Source of the DNA: an uncultured Actinomycetes bacterium
GTDB lineage: Bacteria; Actinomycetota; CALGFH01
DNA length: 26,208 nt
Assembly: GCA_937881255.1 (NCBI GenBank)
Contig: CALGFH010000252.1
Location: 1-26,208 of the forward strand
Direction of reading: 5' to 3'
A program made the position numbers and the translations under genes. Positions 14,466-21,425 of this stretch are shown one piece after another. The notes beneath the pieces were generated by a model. That model did no database searches. It was not told the DNA's origin and saw only the letters and a list, made by a program, of their open reading frames with translations. Every line of letters starts with the position of its first letter. The first letter of the stretch is position 1.

Positions 14466-14957
14466 TCAGGAGGCGTCCCCCAGCTGTCGCTTGAGCTGCT
14501 TGCGGTCGACCAGCTCGACCTTGGCGACCCGCCCCCGGCTGGCCTCGAGCCGGAACAGCGAGCCGGTGCGGAACTCGGGGAACCCGTCGACCAGGCCGGT
14601 CTGGAACAGGTACATGGGGATCAGGTCGCCGTGGCTGACCGCGACCACGGCCCGGCCGGGATGGTCGCGGACGGCCGCCCGCACCCAGCCGGCCACGTCG
14701 GGGGCGTCGTAGCCCAGCCGGTCGTCCAGCTCGACCTGGAGCCCCATGGTGGCGGCCAGCGGGGCCGCGGTCTGGCGGCAGCGCAGCCACGGGCTGGCCG
14801 CGACCAGCACCGGCTCCTCGCGGCGCACGGCGGCGGCCAGCCGGTCGGCCTGCTTGCGGCCCTTGTCGATCAGGGGCCGGTCGCGGTCGCCGCCCGTCCA
14901 GTCGAACCGGTCGGCCGCCTTGGCGTGCCTGACCAGGATCACGATGGTGGTCGCCAT
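14466..14957 (-). CDS. Histidine phosphatase family protein (SixA/phosphoglycerate mutase-like)
   Basis: A 163-residue protein of the histidine phosphatase superfamily. The phospho-accepting His is in LVRHAKA (Arg10-His11), SPWLRCRQTAAPL supplies the second Arg, and VAVSHGDLIP holds the second catalytic His. The short length and RHAKA motif resemble SixA-type phosphohistidine phosphatases, although the substrate could be a small phosphoester. The start is ATG 14957, which has no good Shine-Dalgarno and sits only 11 bases beyond the strong hairpin that ends the xyl operon. A longer start upstream would fall inside that hairpin and is unlikely. Confidence 0.87.
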   Translation of the reverse strand: MATTIVILVRHAKAADRFDWTGGDRDRPLIDKGRKQADRLAAAVRREEPVLVAASPWLRCRQTAAPLAATMGLQVELDDRLGYDAPDVAGWVRAAVRDHPGRAVVAVSHGDLIPMYLFQTGLVDGFPEFRTGSLFRLEASRGRVAKVELVDRKQLKRQLGDAS

Positions 14958-14968
14958 GGACGAAGTGT

Positions 14969-15007
14969 GGCGGCCCGCCCGGTATCGGGGCAACCGGGCG
15001 GGCCGCC
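14969..15007 (-). terminator. 15-bp hairpin terminating the xyl operon
   Basis: The perfect inverted repeat GGCGGCCCGCCCGGT (14969-14983) and ACCGGGCGGGCCGCC (14993-15007) encloses a 9-base loop. On the minus strand it begins 16 bases after the permease stop. It lacks a T-run, as is common for terminators in very GC-rich actinobacteria. Confidence 0.7.
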
Positions 15008-15023
15008 GACCACGCTTCCGCCG

Positions 15024-16286
15024 TCAGGCGCGGCCGGTGGCGTGGGCCCGCTTGCGCGACAGGGCGTCGACGCTGGCCGCGATCAGCAGCACCAGGCCGG
15101 TGACGATGAACTTGATGCCGGCGCTGTAGCCGAGCAGCCCCATGCCGTTGTCGATCACGGCGATGACGGCGCCGCCGATGATGGCGTCGCGCACCTTGCC
15201 CTTGCCCCCGAACAGGCTGGTGCCGCCGATCACCGCCGCCCCGACCGCGTACAGCAGGGTGTTGCTGCCGCCGGCGTTGGGGTCGACCGAGTTGGCCCGC
15301 GAGGCGGCGATGATCCCGCCCACGGCGGCCATGGTCGAGCAGACCATGAACACCGAGGTGCGGATGTTGGCCACCTTGATGCCGGCCCGCCTGGCCGCCT
15401 CGGCGTTGCCGCCGGTGGCGTAGACATGACGGCCGTAGGCGGTGCGCCCGAGCACGAAGCTCAGCACCACCAGCAGCACCAGGATGATCGGCACCACCCA
15501 GGGGATCCCCTTGAGGGAGATCACCAGGGCGTTGCGGCTGCGCTCGAGGTTGAGCACGTAGACGGCGATGCCGGTGAGCACGGCCAGGCCGCCCACCTTG
15601 GCCGCGAGCACGGCCATCGGCTCGGCGGCCAGGCCCTTGGCCCGGCGCCGCTGGGCCTGCATGAGCATGAGCGCGGCGAAGGCGCCGATCGACACCGCCC
15701 ACAGGATCCAGCCCCACACGGGTGGCACGTTCTTGTTCTCGATGGCCAGGATGGTCTGGTCGCGGATGGCGACGTTCCCGCCCTCGCCGATGATCAGCAA
15801 CACCGTGCCCTGGAAGGCCAGGAAGGCGGCCAGGGTGACCACGAACGACGGGATCCCGACCCGGGCCACCAGCGAGCCCATGGTCGTCCCGATGAGCAGG
15901 CCGACGGCCAGGGCGACGAGCACCCCCAGGGGCCACGACCAGCCCCAGTCGGTGAGCAGGGTGGCCAGCACGGCCGCGCAGACGCCGCTGGTGAACCCGG
16001 CCGACAGGTCGATCTCGCCCAGCAGCAGGACGAACACCAGCCCCATGGCGATCACGGTGATGGGGGCGCCCTGGGTGAGCAGGTTGGCGAAGTTGCCGGC
16101 CGAGAAGAACACCGGCCGGAGCAGGGAGAAGACGATCACCAGCACGACCAGGCCGAAGATGGCCGGCAGGGAGCCGATGTCACCCCCGCGCACCCGGTCC
16201 ACATAGCTGCGGAAGTACTCGCCCAGCGACGGCGAGCGGGTCAGCTCCGCGGGGCTGTCGGGAACGTCGACGGTGGGAGCGCTCAT
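15024..16286 (-). CDS. xylH: Xylose-type sugar ABC transporter permease
   Basis: A 420-residue integral membrane permease of the ribose/xylose (BPD_transp_2) class. It has many hydrophobic segments and the class signature LLGEIDLSAGFTSG, with GIPSFVVTLAAFLAFQG and GGTSLFGGKGKVRDAIIGG further on. It forms the sugar channel with the lipoprotein and ATPase encoded just upstream. ATG 16286 overlaps the ATPase stop as ATGA. A long hydrophilic-to-hydrophobic insert around residues 190-250 (AQRRRAKGLAAEP) is typical of XylH-like members, which are longer than ribose permeases. Xylose specificity is inferred from the operon with xylA and xylB. Confidence 0.92.
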   Translation of the reverse strand: MSAPTVDVPDSPAELTRSPSLGEYFRSYVDRVRGGDIGSLPAIFGLVVLVIVFSLLRPVFFSAGNFANLLTQGAPITVIAMGLVFVLLLGEIDLSAGFTSGVCAAVLATLLTDWGWSWPLGVLVALAVGLLIGTTMGSLVARVGIPSFVVTLAAFLAFQGTVLLIIGEGGNVAIRDQTILAIENKNVPPVWGWILWAVSIGAFAALMLMQAQRRRAKGLAAEPMAVLAAKVGGLAVLTGIAVYVLNLERSRNALVISLKGIPWVVPIILVLLVVLSFVLGRTAYGRHVYATGGNAEAARRAGIKVANIRTSVFMVCSTMAAVGGIIAASRANSVDPNAGGSNTLLYAVGAAVIGGTSLFGGKGKVRDAIIGGAVIAVIDNGMGLLGYSAGIKFIVTGLVLLIAASVDALSRKRAHATGRA

Positions 16287-17089
16287 GCCGTCACCCCCTC
16301 GTCGACGCTGGTTGGCAGCTCGGACTCGACGCCCTCGGTCCGGCCGGTGGTGATCAGCTCCACCACCTGGGGCTGGCGGACGTCCTTGGCCTTGACCTCG
16401 GCGGCCAGCTGGCCCAGGTACAGGGCGGCGATGCGGTCCGCGACCTGGAACACGTCGACCAGGTTGTGGGAGATGAGCACCACGGCCAGGCCCTGGTCGG
16501 CCAGCCGCCGGACCAGGGCGAGCACCTGCTCGGTCTGGGCCACCCCGAGGGCCGCCGTCGGCTCGTCCAGGATCACGACCTTGCTGTTCCAGAGCACGGC
16601 CTTGGCGATGGCCACGGTCTGGCGCTGGCCGCCGGACAGGCTGGCCACCAGCTGGCGGGTCGACCGCAGGGTCCGCACCGAGAGGGACTTGAGGGTCTTG
16701 GCGGCCCGCTCCTCCATGGAGGCCTCGTCGAGCACGATGCTGGTGGTCTGCTCGCGGCCCAGGAACATGTTCTGGACCACGTCGAGGTTGTCGCAGAGGG
16801 CGAGGTCCTGGTACACGATCTCGATCCCGAGCGCCGAGGCGTCCCGCGGGCCGTGGACGGTGACCTGCTTGCCCTCGAACAGGAACTCGCCCGAGTCGAT
16901 CGGGTGGATCCCGCCGATGCACTTGATCAGGGTCGACTTGCCGGCCCCGTTGTCGCCCACCAGGGCGGTGACCTGACCGGGGTAGGCGGCGAAGTTCACC
17001 TGCTTGAGGACGTGCACCGGCCCGAAGCTCTTGTTGATGCCCCGAAGCTGGAGGATCGGGGTTCCGTTCTCGGTCGCGTTCGCGGTCAC
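16283..17089 (-). CDS. Sugar ABC transporter ATP-binding protein, single-domain
   Basis: A 268-residue ABC ATPase that energises sugar import. Walker A is GDNGAGKST (residues 45-53); the signature ASLSGGQRQ, Walker B VVILDEPTAALG and switch His in LISHNL follow. Classical XylG and RbsA proteins have two fused ATPase domains (about 500 residues); this has one, as in FrcA-type systems, so it should work as a homodimer. The start is GTG 17089, with GAGGAG six bases upstream. A longer GTG at 17125 lies inside the hairpin stem and has no ribosome site. It is preceded by a 15-bp hairpin and followed by the permease with a 4-base overlap. Confidence 0.92.
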   Translation of the reverse strand: MTANATENGTPILQLRGINKSFGPVHVLKQVNFAAYPGQVTALVGDNGAGKSTLIKCIGGIHPIDSGEFLFEGKQVTVHGPRDASALGIEIVYQDLALCDNLDVVQNMFLGREQTTSIVLDEASMEERAAKTLKSLSVRTLRSTRQLVASLSGGQRQTVAIAKAVLWNSKVVILDEPTAALGVAQTEQVLALVRRLADQGLAVVLISHNLVDVFQVADRIAALYLGQLAAEVKAKDVRQPQVVELITTGRTEGVESELPTSVDEGVTA

Positions 17090-17115
17090 GCGCGACTCCT
17101 CATTGGTCGGGACCG

Positions 17116-17149
17116 TCCCGGGCACCCGGCGGAGGCCGGGTGCCCGGGA
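17116..17149 (-). terminator. 15-bp hairpin between binding-protein and ATPase genes
   Basis: The perfect stem TCCCGGGCACCCGGC (17116-17130) with GCCGGGTGCCCGGGA (17135-17149) closes a GGAG loop. It starts 15 bases after the binding-protein stop. There is no T-run. The location suggests a partial terminator or mRNA-stabilising structure that lets binding protein outnumber ATPase and permease. Confidence 0.7.
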
Positions 17150-17164
17150 GGATGGGCCTGCCCG

Positions 17165-18265
17165 CTACTCGACGCCTGCCTCCGTGCACTTGGCCGCGAA
17201 CTCGCCGGTGCACAGCTCTTCCTTGGTCACGTACCCGTCAGCCACGACGTCGTTGACGTTGTCGATGGTGATGGCCTGCGGCTCCAGCAGGACCGAGGGG
17301 ACGTCGGCGCCGCTCTCGGGGTCCTTGACGGTGTCAGGGGCCGAGCCCTGCTCGCCCTTGGCCAGCCCGACGGCCAGCGCCGCGGCCGCGTCGGCCTCCT
17401 TCTTGATCGCCTTGTAGACGGTCATGCACTGGTCGCCGTTGAGGATGTTCTGCAGGCCCTGGACGGTGGCGTCCTGGCCGGTGACCGGGACGTCGCCGTT
17501 GGCGTTGTTCTTCTTGAGGATGGCGATGGCGGCGTTGCCGAGGCCGTCGTTGGCGGCCAGGACGCCGTCGATCTTGCCGTCGGCCTTGGTGTACATCTGC
17601 TCGAAGATGGTGCCGGCCTGCTGGTTGTCCCAGTCGGGCACGGACTGGTCGTCGACCTTCTTGTACTGGCTCATCTTGGACAGCACGCCGTCGTAGCCCT
17701 GCTTGAACAGGGTGGCGTTGTTGTCGGTGGGCGAGCCGTTCAGGTAGACGATGTTGGCGTTGCTCTTGCCCTTGGCCTCCAGGCACTTGGCCAGGCCCTC
17801 GCCCTGGAGGGTGCCGACGGCCACGTTGTCGAAGGACACGTAGTACTGGGCGCCGCCGTTGAGGGTCAGGCGGTCGTAGTCGATGGTGGCCACGCCCTGC
17901 GACTTGGCCTTGTCGAGCACGGCCTTGCCGGTGCCCGAGTCCAGGTTGACGATCATCAGCACGTTGGCGCCGCCGGTGATCATCTGGTCGGCGATCGTCT
18001 GGAACTGGGTCTTGTCGCCCTGGGCGTTCTGGATGTCGTACTCGACCCCGGCGGCCTTGAAGGCCTGCTCGAGGAGCGGCTTGTCGTTGTTCTCCCAGCG
18101 GGCCGAGGACTTGGTGTCGGGCAGGATGACGCCGATCTTGGGCGTCTTGCCGCCGGCGCCGGCGGCCGCGCCGTCACCGCCGTCGTCGTCGCCGCCACCA
18201 CAGGCGGCCAGGATGAGGGTGAGCGCCGCCACCGCGGCGATCACATTGAGGAACCTTCTACGCAT
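17165..18265 (-). CDS. xylF: Xylose-type sugar-binding lipoprotein
   Basis: A 366-residue periplasmic-binding-protein-like lipoprotein that captures sugar for the ABC importer. A signal peptide with lipobox LAAC (Cys22) is followed by a Gly/Asp-rich linker. The type I binding-protein fold then starts KIGVILPDTKSSARWENND. XylF-like features include TIDYDRLTLNGGAQYYVSFDN in the ligand cleft, LNGSPTDNNATLFKQG and VLAANDGLGNAAI. The start is ATG 18265, with AAGGA six bases upstream. A 66-bp gap separates it from xylB, and a hairpin follows its stop, consistent with separate tuning of its level. Xylose specificity is supported by sequence character and by xylA and xylB in the same operon. Confidence 0.94.
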   Translation of the reverse strand: MRRRFLNVIAAVAALTLILAACGGGDDDGGDGAAAGAGGKTPKIGVILPDTKSSARWENNDKPLLEQAFKAAGVEYDIQNAQGDKTQFQTIADQMITGGANVLMIVNLDSGTGKAVLDKAKSQGVATIDYDRLTLNGGAQYYVSFDNVAVGTLQGEGLAKCLEAKGKSNANIVYLNGSPTDNNATLFKQGYDGVLSKMSQYKKVDDQSVPDWDNQQAGTIFEQMYTKADGKIDGVLAANDGLGNAAIAILKKNNANGDVPVTGQDATVQGLQNILNGDQCMTVYKAIKKEADAAAALAVGLAKGEQGSAPDTVKDPESGADVPSVLLEPQAITIDNVNDVVADGYVTKEELCTGEFAAKCTEAGVE

Positions 18266-18331
18266 GACCCGTCCTTTCCGTTGCTCCGGATCCCACCACC
18301 AGACGGTCGGGAGGTGCCCGCCATCGTTTGG

Positions 18332-19807
18332 TCATGTCCGCGCCACCCCCTCGACCGGATCGTCCACCCGGTCGGCGGCAATAGTATCCGGGCTGGCTGC
18401 GTTGTTGTCTCGCTCTGCTTCGATGGTGAGGTCGCGGCGGGCCGCGTACCGCTCCCGGACCGCCGGGACCGGGTCGGCCTCGTAGGTCTCGGTCCCGGCC
18501 AGCTCCCAGGGGGGCGGCTCGGGCCCGCCGGCCAGGGCCCAGGCGGCCTGGCGGGCGGCGCCGTCGGCCACGTACTCGGCCGCCGGCGGGGCCGCGACGG
18601 GGTGGCCGAGCACGGCCGGGGCGATCCGCCGCAGCGCCTCCGAGCGGGCCCCGCCGCCCACCAGCAGCACCCGCTCGACCGCGACGCCCTCGGCGACCAG
18701 CGCGTCCAGGCCGTCGGCGAGCCCGCACAGCAGCCCCTCCACGGCCGCCCGGGCCAGGCAGGCCGGGGTGGTGTTGGCCAGCCGCAGCCCGTGCAGGGAC
18801 CCGGTGGCGTTGGGGCGGTTGGGGGTGCGCTCGCCCTCCAGGTAGGGGACCAGGGTGAGCCCGCCGGCGCCGGCCGGGGCGCTCAGGGCCAGCTCCGACA
18901 GCCGCTGGTGGCCGACGCCGAGCATGGCCGCGGCCGCGTCCAGCACCCGGGCGGCGTTGAGGGTGCAGACCAGCGGCAGGAACCTGCCGGTGGCGTCGGC
19001 GAACCCGGCCACGATGCCCGTGGGGTCGGCGGACGGCCGCTCGGACACGGCGAACACGGTGCCCGAGGTGCCGACCGAGACGACCACGTCGCCGGGCCTG
19101 GTCCCCAGCCCGAGGGCGGCCGCCATGTTGTCGCCGGTCCCCGGGGCGAGCACGGCCCCGCCGGTGGTCTCCCCGGGGCTGGCCCCGGGGCCGAGCACGG
19201 CCGGGACCCGGGCGTCGCGCCCCAGGGCGAGCCGGAGCAGGTCGGGGCGGTAGGCGCCGGTGGCCGGCGACCAGTAGCCGGTGCCGCTGGCGTCGCCCCG
19301 GTCGGTGGCCAGCGCCTCCAGCCCGGCGGCCCCGCCCAGCTTCCAGGTCAGCCAGTCGTGGGGCAGGCAGACGGCGGCCACCCGCTCCGCCGACGCCGGC
19401 TCGTGGTCGCGGAGCCAGCGCAGCTTGGTCACGGTGAACGAGGCCACCGGCACCGAGCCGACGGCTTCGGCCCAGGCCCGCGCCCCGCCACCCTCGGAGA
19501 CCAGGTCGGCGGCGGCCCCGGCGGAGCGGGTGTCGTTCCAGAGCAGGGCCGGGCGGACCACCTGACCGGCCTCGTCCAGGCAGACCATGCCGTGCTGCTG
19601 GGCCCCGACCCCGACCGCGGCCACGTCCTCCAGCCCGCCGGCGGCCTCGATCGCCGCCCCAAGGGCCTGCTCCCAGGCGGCCGGGTCGACCTCGGTCCCG
19701 TCGGGGTGGGGGGCCCGGCCCTCGCGCCGGAGCTCGCCGCTGCCGGCGTCGCGGACCACCACCTTGCAGGCCTGGGTGGAGGAGTCCACCCCGGCGACCA
19801 GGGTCAA
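18332..19807 (-). CDS. xylB: Xylulokinase
   Basis: A 491-residue FGGY-family carbohydrate kinase, predicted to phosphorylate D-xylulose to xylulose 5-phosphate. The ATP-binding start is VAGVDSSTQACKV; GAQQHGMV and WNDTRS contact the sugar, and the catalytic Asp is in LPHDWLTWKL. VSVGTSGTVFAVSE and LLVGGGARSEALRR complete the nucleotide site. Length matches XylB. The start is TTG 19807, whose TTGA overlaps the xylA stop by four bases. No ATG or GTG lies before the conserved N-terminus except inside xylA. The C-terminal 35 residues (after RERYAARRDL) are polar and probably disordered. Confidence 0.95.
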   Translation of the reverse strand: MTLVAGVDSSTQACKVVVRDAGSGELRREGRAPHPDGTEVDPAAWEQALGAAIEAAGGLEDVAAVGVGAQQHGMVCLDEAGQVVRPALLWNDTRSAGAAADLVSEGGGARAWAEAVGSVPVASFTVTKLRWLRDHEPASAERVAAVCLPHDWLTWKLGGAAGLEALATDRGDASGTGYWSPATGAYRPDLLRLALGRDARVPAVLGPGASPGETTGGAVLAPGTGDNMAAALGLGTRPGDVVVSVGTSGTVFAVSERPSADPTGIVAGFADATGRFLPLVCTLNAARVLDAAAAMLGVGHQRLSELALSAPAGAGGLTLVPYLEGERTPNRPNATGSLHGLRLANTTPACLARAAVEGLLCGLADGLDALVAEGVAVERVLLVGGGARSEALRRIAPAVLGHPVAAPPAAEYVADGAARQAAWALAGGPEPPPWELAGTETYEADPVPAVRERYAARRDLTIEAERDNNAASPDTIAADRVDDPVEGVART

Positions 19808-20979
19808 GAGCGCGCCCCCAGCAGGTGCTCGACGGCCAGCTGGTCGAGGGCGGCGTAGTGCATGCCCCGCCGGCCGGCCGCCTCCACGTCGAAGTCCTCG
19901 AAGGCGCCCCGGTCGCCGCGCAGGTCCTCCCAGGTCTCGCCCTCGGCCAGGGTCGGGACGGCCAGCTCGGGCACCCGGGCCGCCTCCATCGCGGCGGCGA
20001 CCTCCGGGTCGGCCCGGAAGGCGGCCGCGCGCTCCTTGAGCAGCAGGTAGGTGCGCATGTTGGCGGCGGCGCTGACCCAGACGTCGTCGGGGTCCTCGGT
20101 CCGGGGCGGCTTGTAGTCGAAGTGCCGCGGGCCCTGGTAGCCGCCGTGCTCGAGCAGGTCGACCAGGAAGAAGGCGCTCTTGACGTCGCCGTGGCCGAAG
20201 ACCAGGTCCTGGTCGTACTTGGGCCCGTGCTGGCCGTTGAGGTCGATGTGGAACAGCTTGCCGTGCCACAGGGCCTGGGCGATCCCGTGGACGAAGTTGA
20301 GCCCGGCCATCTGCTCGTGCCCGACCTCGGGGTTGAGCCCGACCATGTCGGCGTGCTCCAGCGCGCCGATGAAGGCAAGGGCGTGGCCGACGGTGGGGAG
20401 CAGGATGTCGCCGCGGGGCTCGTTGGGCTTGGGCTCGATCGCGAACCGGAGGCCGTAGCCCCGGTCGACCACGTACTGGCAGAGGAGGTCGAGGCCCTCC
20501 TTGTAGCGGTCGAGGGCCACCCGGACGTCCTTGGCGGCGTCGGTCTCGGCCCCCTCGCGCCCACCCCAGAAGACGTAGGTGTGGGCGCCCAGCTCGGCCG
20601 CCAGGTCGAGGTTGCGCATGATCTTGCGGACCGCGTAGCGGCGCACGTCGCGGTCGTTGGCGGTGAACGCCCCGTCCCGGAACACCGGGTGGGTGAAGGT
20701 GTTGGTGGTGGCCATCGGCACCACCAGCCCGGTCGCCTCCAGGGCCTCCCGGAACCGCTTGACGTGCCGCTCGCGCTGGTCGCCGTCGGCGCCGAAGGGG
20801 ATCAGGTCGTCGTCGTGGAAGGTGACCCCGTAGGCGCCCAGCTCGGCCAGGCGGTGCACGCTCTCCACCGGGTCGAGCGGGGGCCGGGTGGCGTCGCCGA
20901 AGGGGTCCCTGGCGGGCCAGCCGACCGTCCACAGGCCGAAGCTGAACTTGTCATCGCGGGTCGGGCGGGGCTCCTGCAT
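19804..20979 (-). CDS. xylA: Xylose isomerase, class I
   Basis: A 391-residue TIM-barrel metalloenzyme converting D-xylose to D-xylulose with two divalent metals (Mg2+, Mn2+ or Co2+). It closely resembles actinobacterial enzymes. His55 and Asp58 are in GVTFHDDDLIPFG, equivalent to His54 and Asp57 of the Streptomyces/Actinoplanes enzymes. FAIEPKPNEPRGD holds the metal Glu and catalytic Lys, NPEVGHEQMAG the metal Glu/His, and FHIDLNGQ, KYDQDLVFGHGD and HFDYKPPRTED the Asp ligands. The start is ATG 20979, with AGGAG 7 bases upstream; TTG at 20985 is too close to that site. It is the first gene of the five-gene xyl operon and diverges from a broken ROK repressor gene. Confidence 0.97.
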   Translation of the reverse strand: MQEPRPTRDDKFSFGLWTVGWPARDPFGDATRPPLDPVESVHRLAELGAYGVTFHDDDLIPFGADGDQRERHVKRFREALEATGLVVPMATTNTFTHPVFRDGAFTANDRDVRRYAVRKIMRNLDLAAELGAHTYVFWGGREGAETDAAKDVRVALDRYKEGLDLLCQYVVDRGYGLRFAIEPKPNEPRGDILLPTVGHALAFIGALEHADMVGLNPEVGHEQMAGLNFVHGIAQALWHGKLFHIDLNGQHGPKYDQDLVFGHGDVKSAFFLVDLLEHGGYQGPRHFDYKPPRTEDPDDVWVSAAANMRTYLLLKERAAAFRADPEVAAAMEAARVPELAVPTLAEGETWEDLRGDRGAFEDFDVEAAGRRGMHYAALDQLAVEHLLGARS

Positions 20980-21042
20980 CGGCAAGCTCCTGACGAGACG
21001 CCACAGCAGCGAGATGGTCCCACGCGCAGGGGAGCGTTGGCC

Positions 21043-21410
21043 ATGACCATGGCCGGTCCGTCGGGTGACCTGCCGCTGCGCCCGCGGGAGATGCGCGACC
21101 GGAACCGGGCCCTGGTGCTGGAGGCGGTGGCCCGCCAGGAGCCGGTCACCCGGGCCCAGCTGGCCGTCCGCACCGGCCTGACCAAATCGTCGGCGGCCAG
21201 CTGTTCCGGGGCGCCCACGGGCACGCCGGCGAGCTCGGCCACACCAGCCTCGGCCTGGCCACGGCCTCGCTGGTCAAGCTGGTCGACCCGGACACGGTGG
21301 TGCTGGGCGGGATCTACGCCGTGCTCGCCCCTGGCTGCGGGCGTCGTTCCAGCGGGCCCTGCTGGCCGGCATCCCCATGACCAGGGCGGCCCGCCCCGGT
21401 GCGGGCGTAG
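21043..21410 (+). pseudogene. Remnant of a ROK-family (XylR-like) transcriptional repressor
   Basis: From ATG 21043 (GGGGAG 8 bases upstream) the first 50 or so codons encode a winged-helix start typical of ROK repressors: LRPREMRDRNRALVLEAVAR, then TRAQLAVRTGLTKSS. At about 21190 the sequence jumps to a different frame and to the late part of a ROK domain: QLFRGAHGHAGELGHTSLGL, ATASLVKLVDPDTVVLGGI. After about 21328 a third frame is needed to read PWLRASFQRALLAGIP. Most of the roughly 400-residue protein is missing. The gene is therefore inactive, with a large internal deletion and at least one further frameshift. It sits where a divergent regulator of xylA would be expected. Assembly error is the main alternative. 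Confidence 0.82.
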
Positions 21411-21413
21411 CAG

Positions 21414-21419
21414 TAGCAT
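21414..21419 (+). promoter_or_regulatory. Candidate -10 box for a leaderless PhoD-like transcript
   Basis: TAGCAT matches TANNNT and ends six bases before ATG 21426, which lacks a properly spaced Shine-Dalgarno. No clear -35 box is visible. Confidence 0.3.
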
Positions 21420-21425
21420 CAGAGG

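Noticed and set aside
13546..15936. Hydrolase frame open upstream to 15936, suggesting a much larger protein
   Set aside because: Upstream residues are low-complexity and antisense-free shadows of the phosphatase and permease genes; the hydrolase fold begins at MRTRASS.
17090..17125. N-terminal extension of the sugar ATPase from GTG 17125
   Set aside because: That start lies inside the 15-bp hairpin stem and has no ribosome site, whereas GTG 17089 has GAGGAG at the right distance.
16466..19858. Very long open frame (over 1,100 codons) on the plus strand opposite the xyl operon
   Set aside because: It is antisense to well-supported xylB, xylF and ATPase genes, has a low-complexity Gly/Arg/Gln composition and no recognisable domain. 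Such frames arise from GC-rich third positions.
18332..20932. Possible XylA-XylB fusion, since the xylB frame stays open far upstream
   Set aside because: The xylA stop and the xylB TTG overlap normally, and the upstream part of that frame has no similarity to any protein; the real xylA lies in another frame.
20980..21042. XylR operator between xylA and the broken repressor
   Set aside because: No convincing palindrome could be seen in the 63-bp gap.
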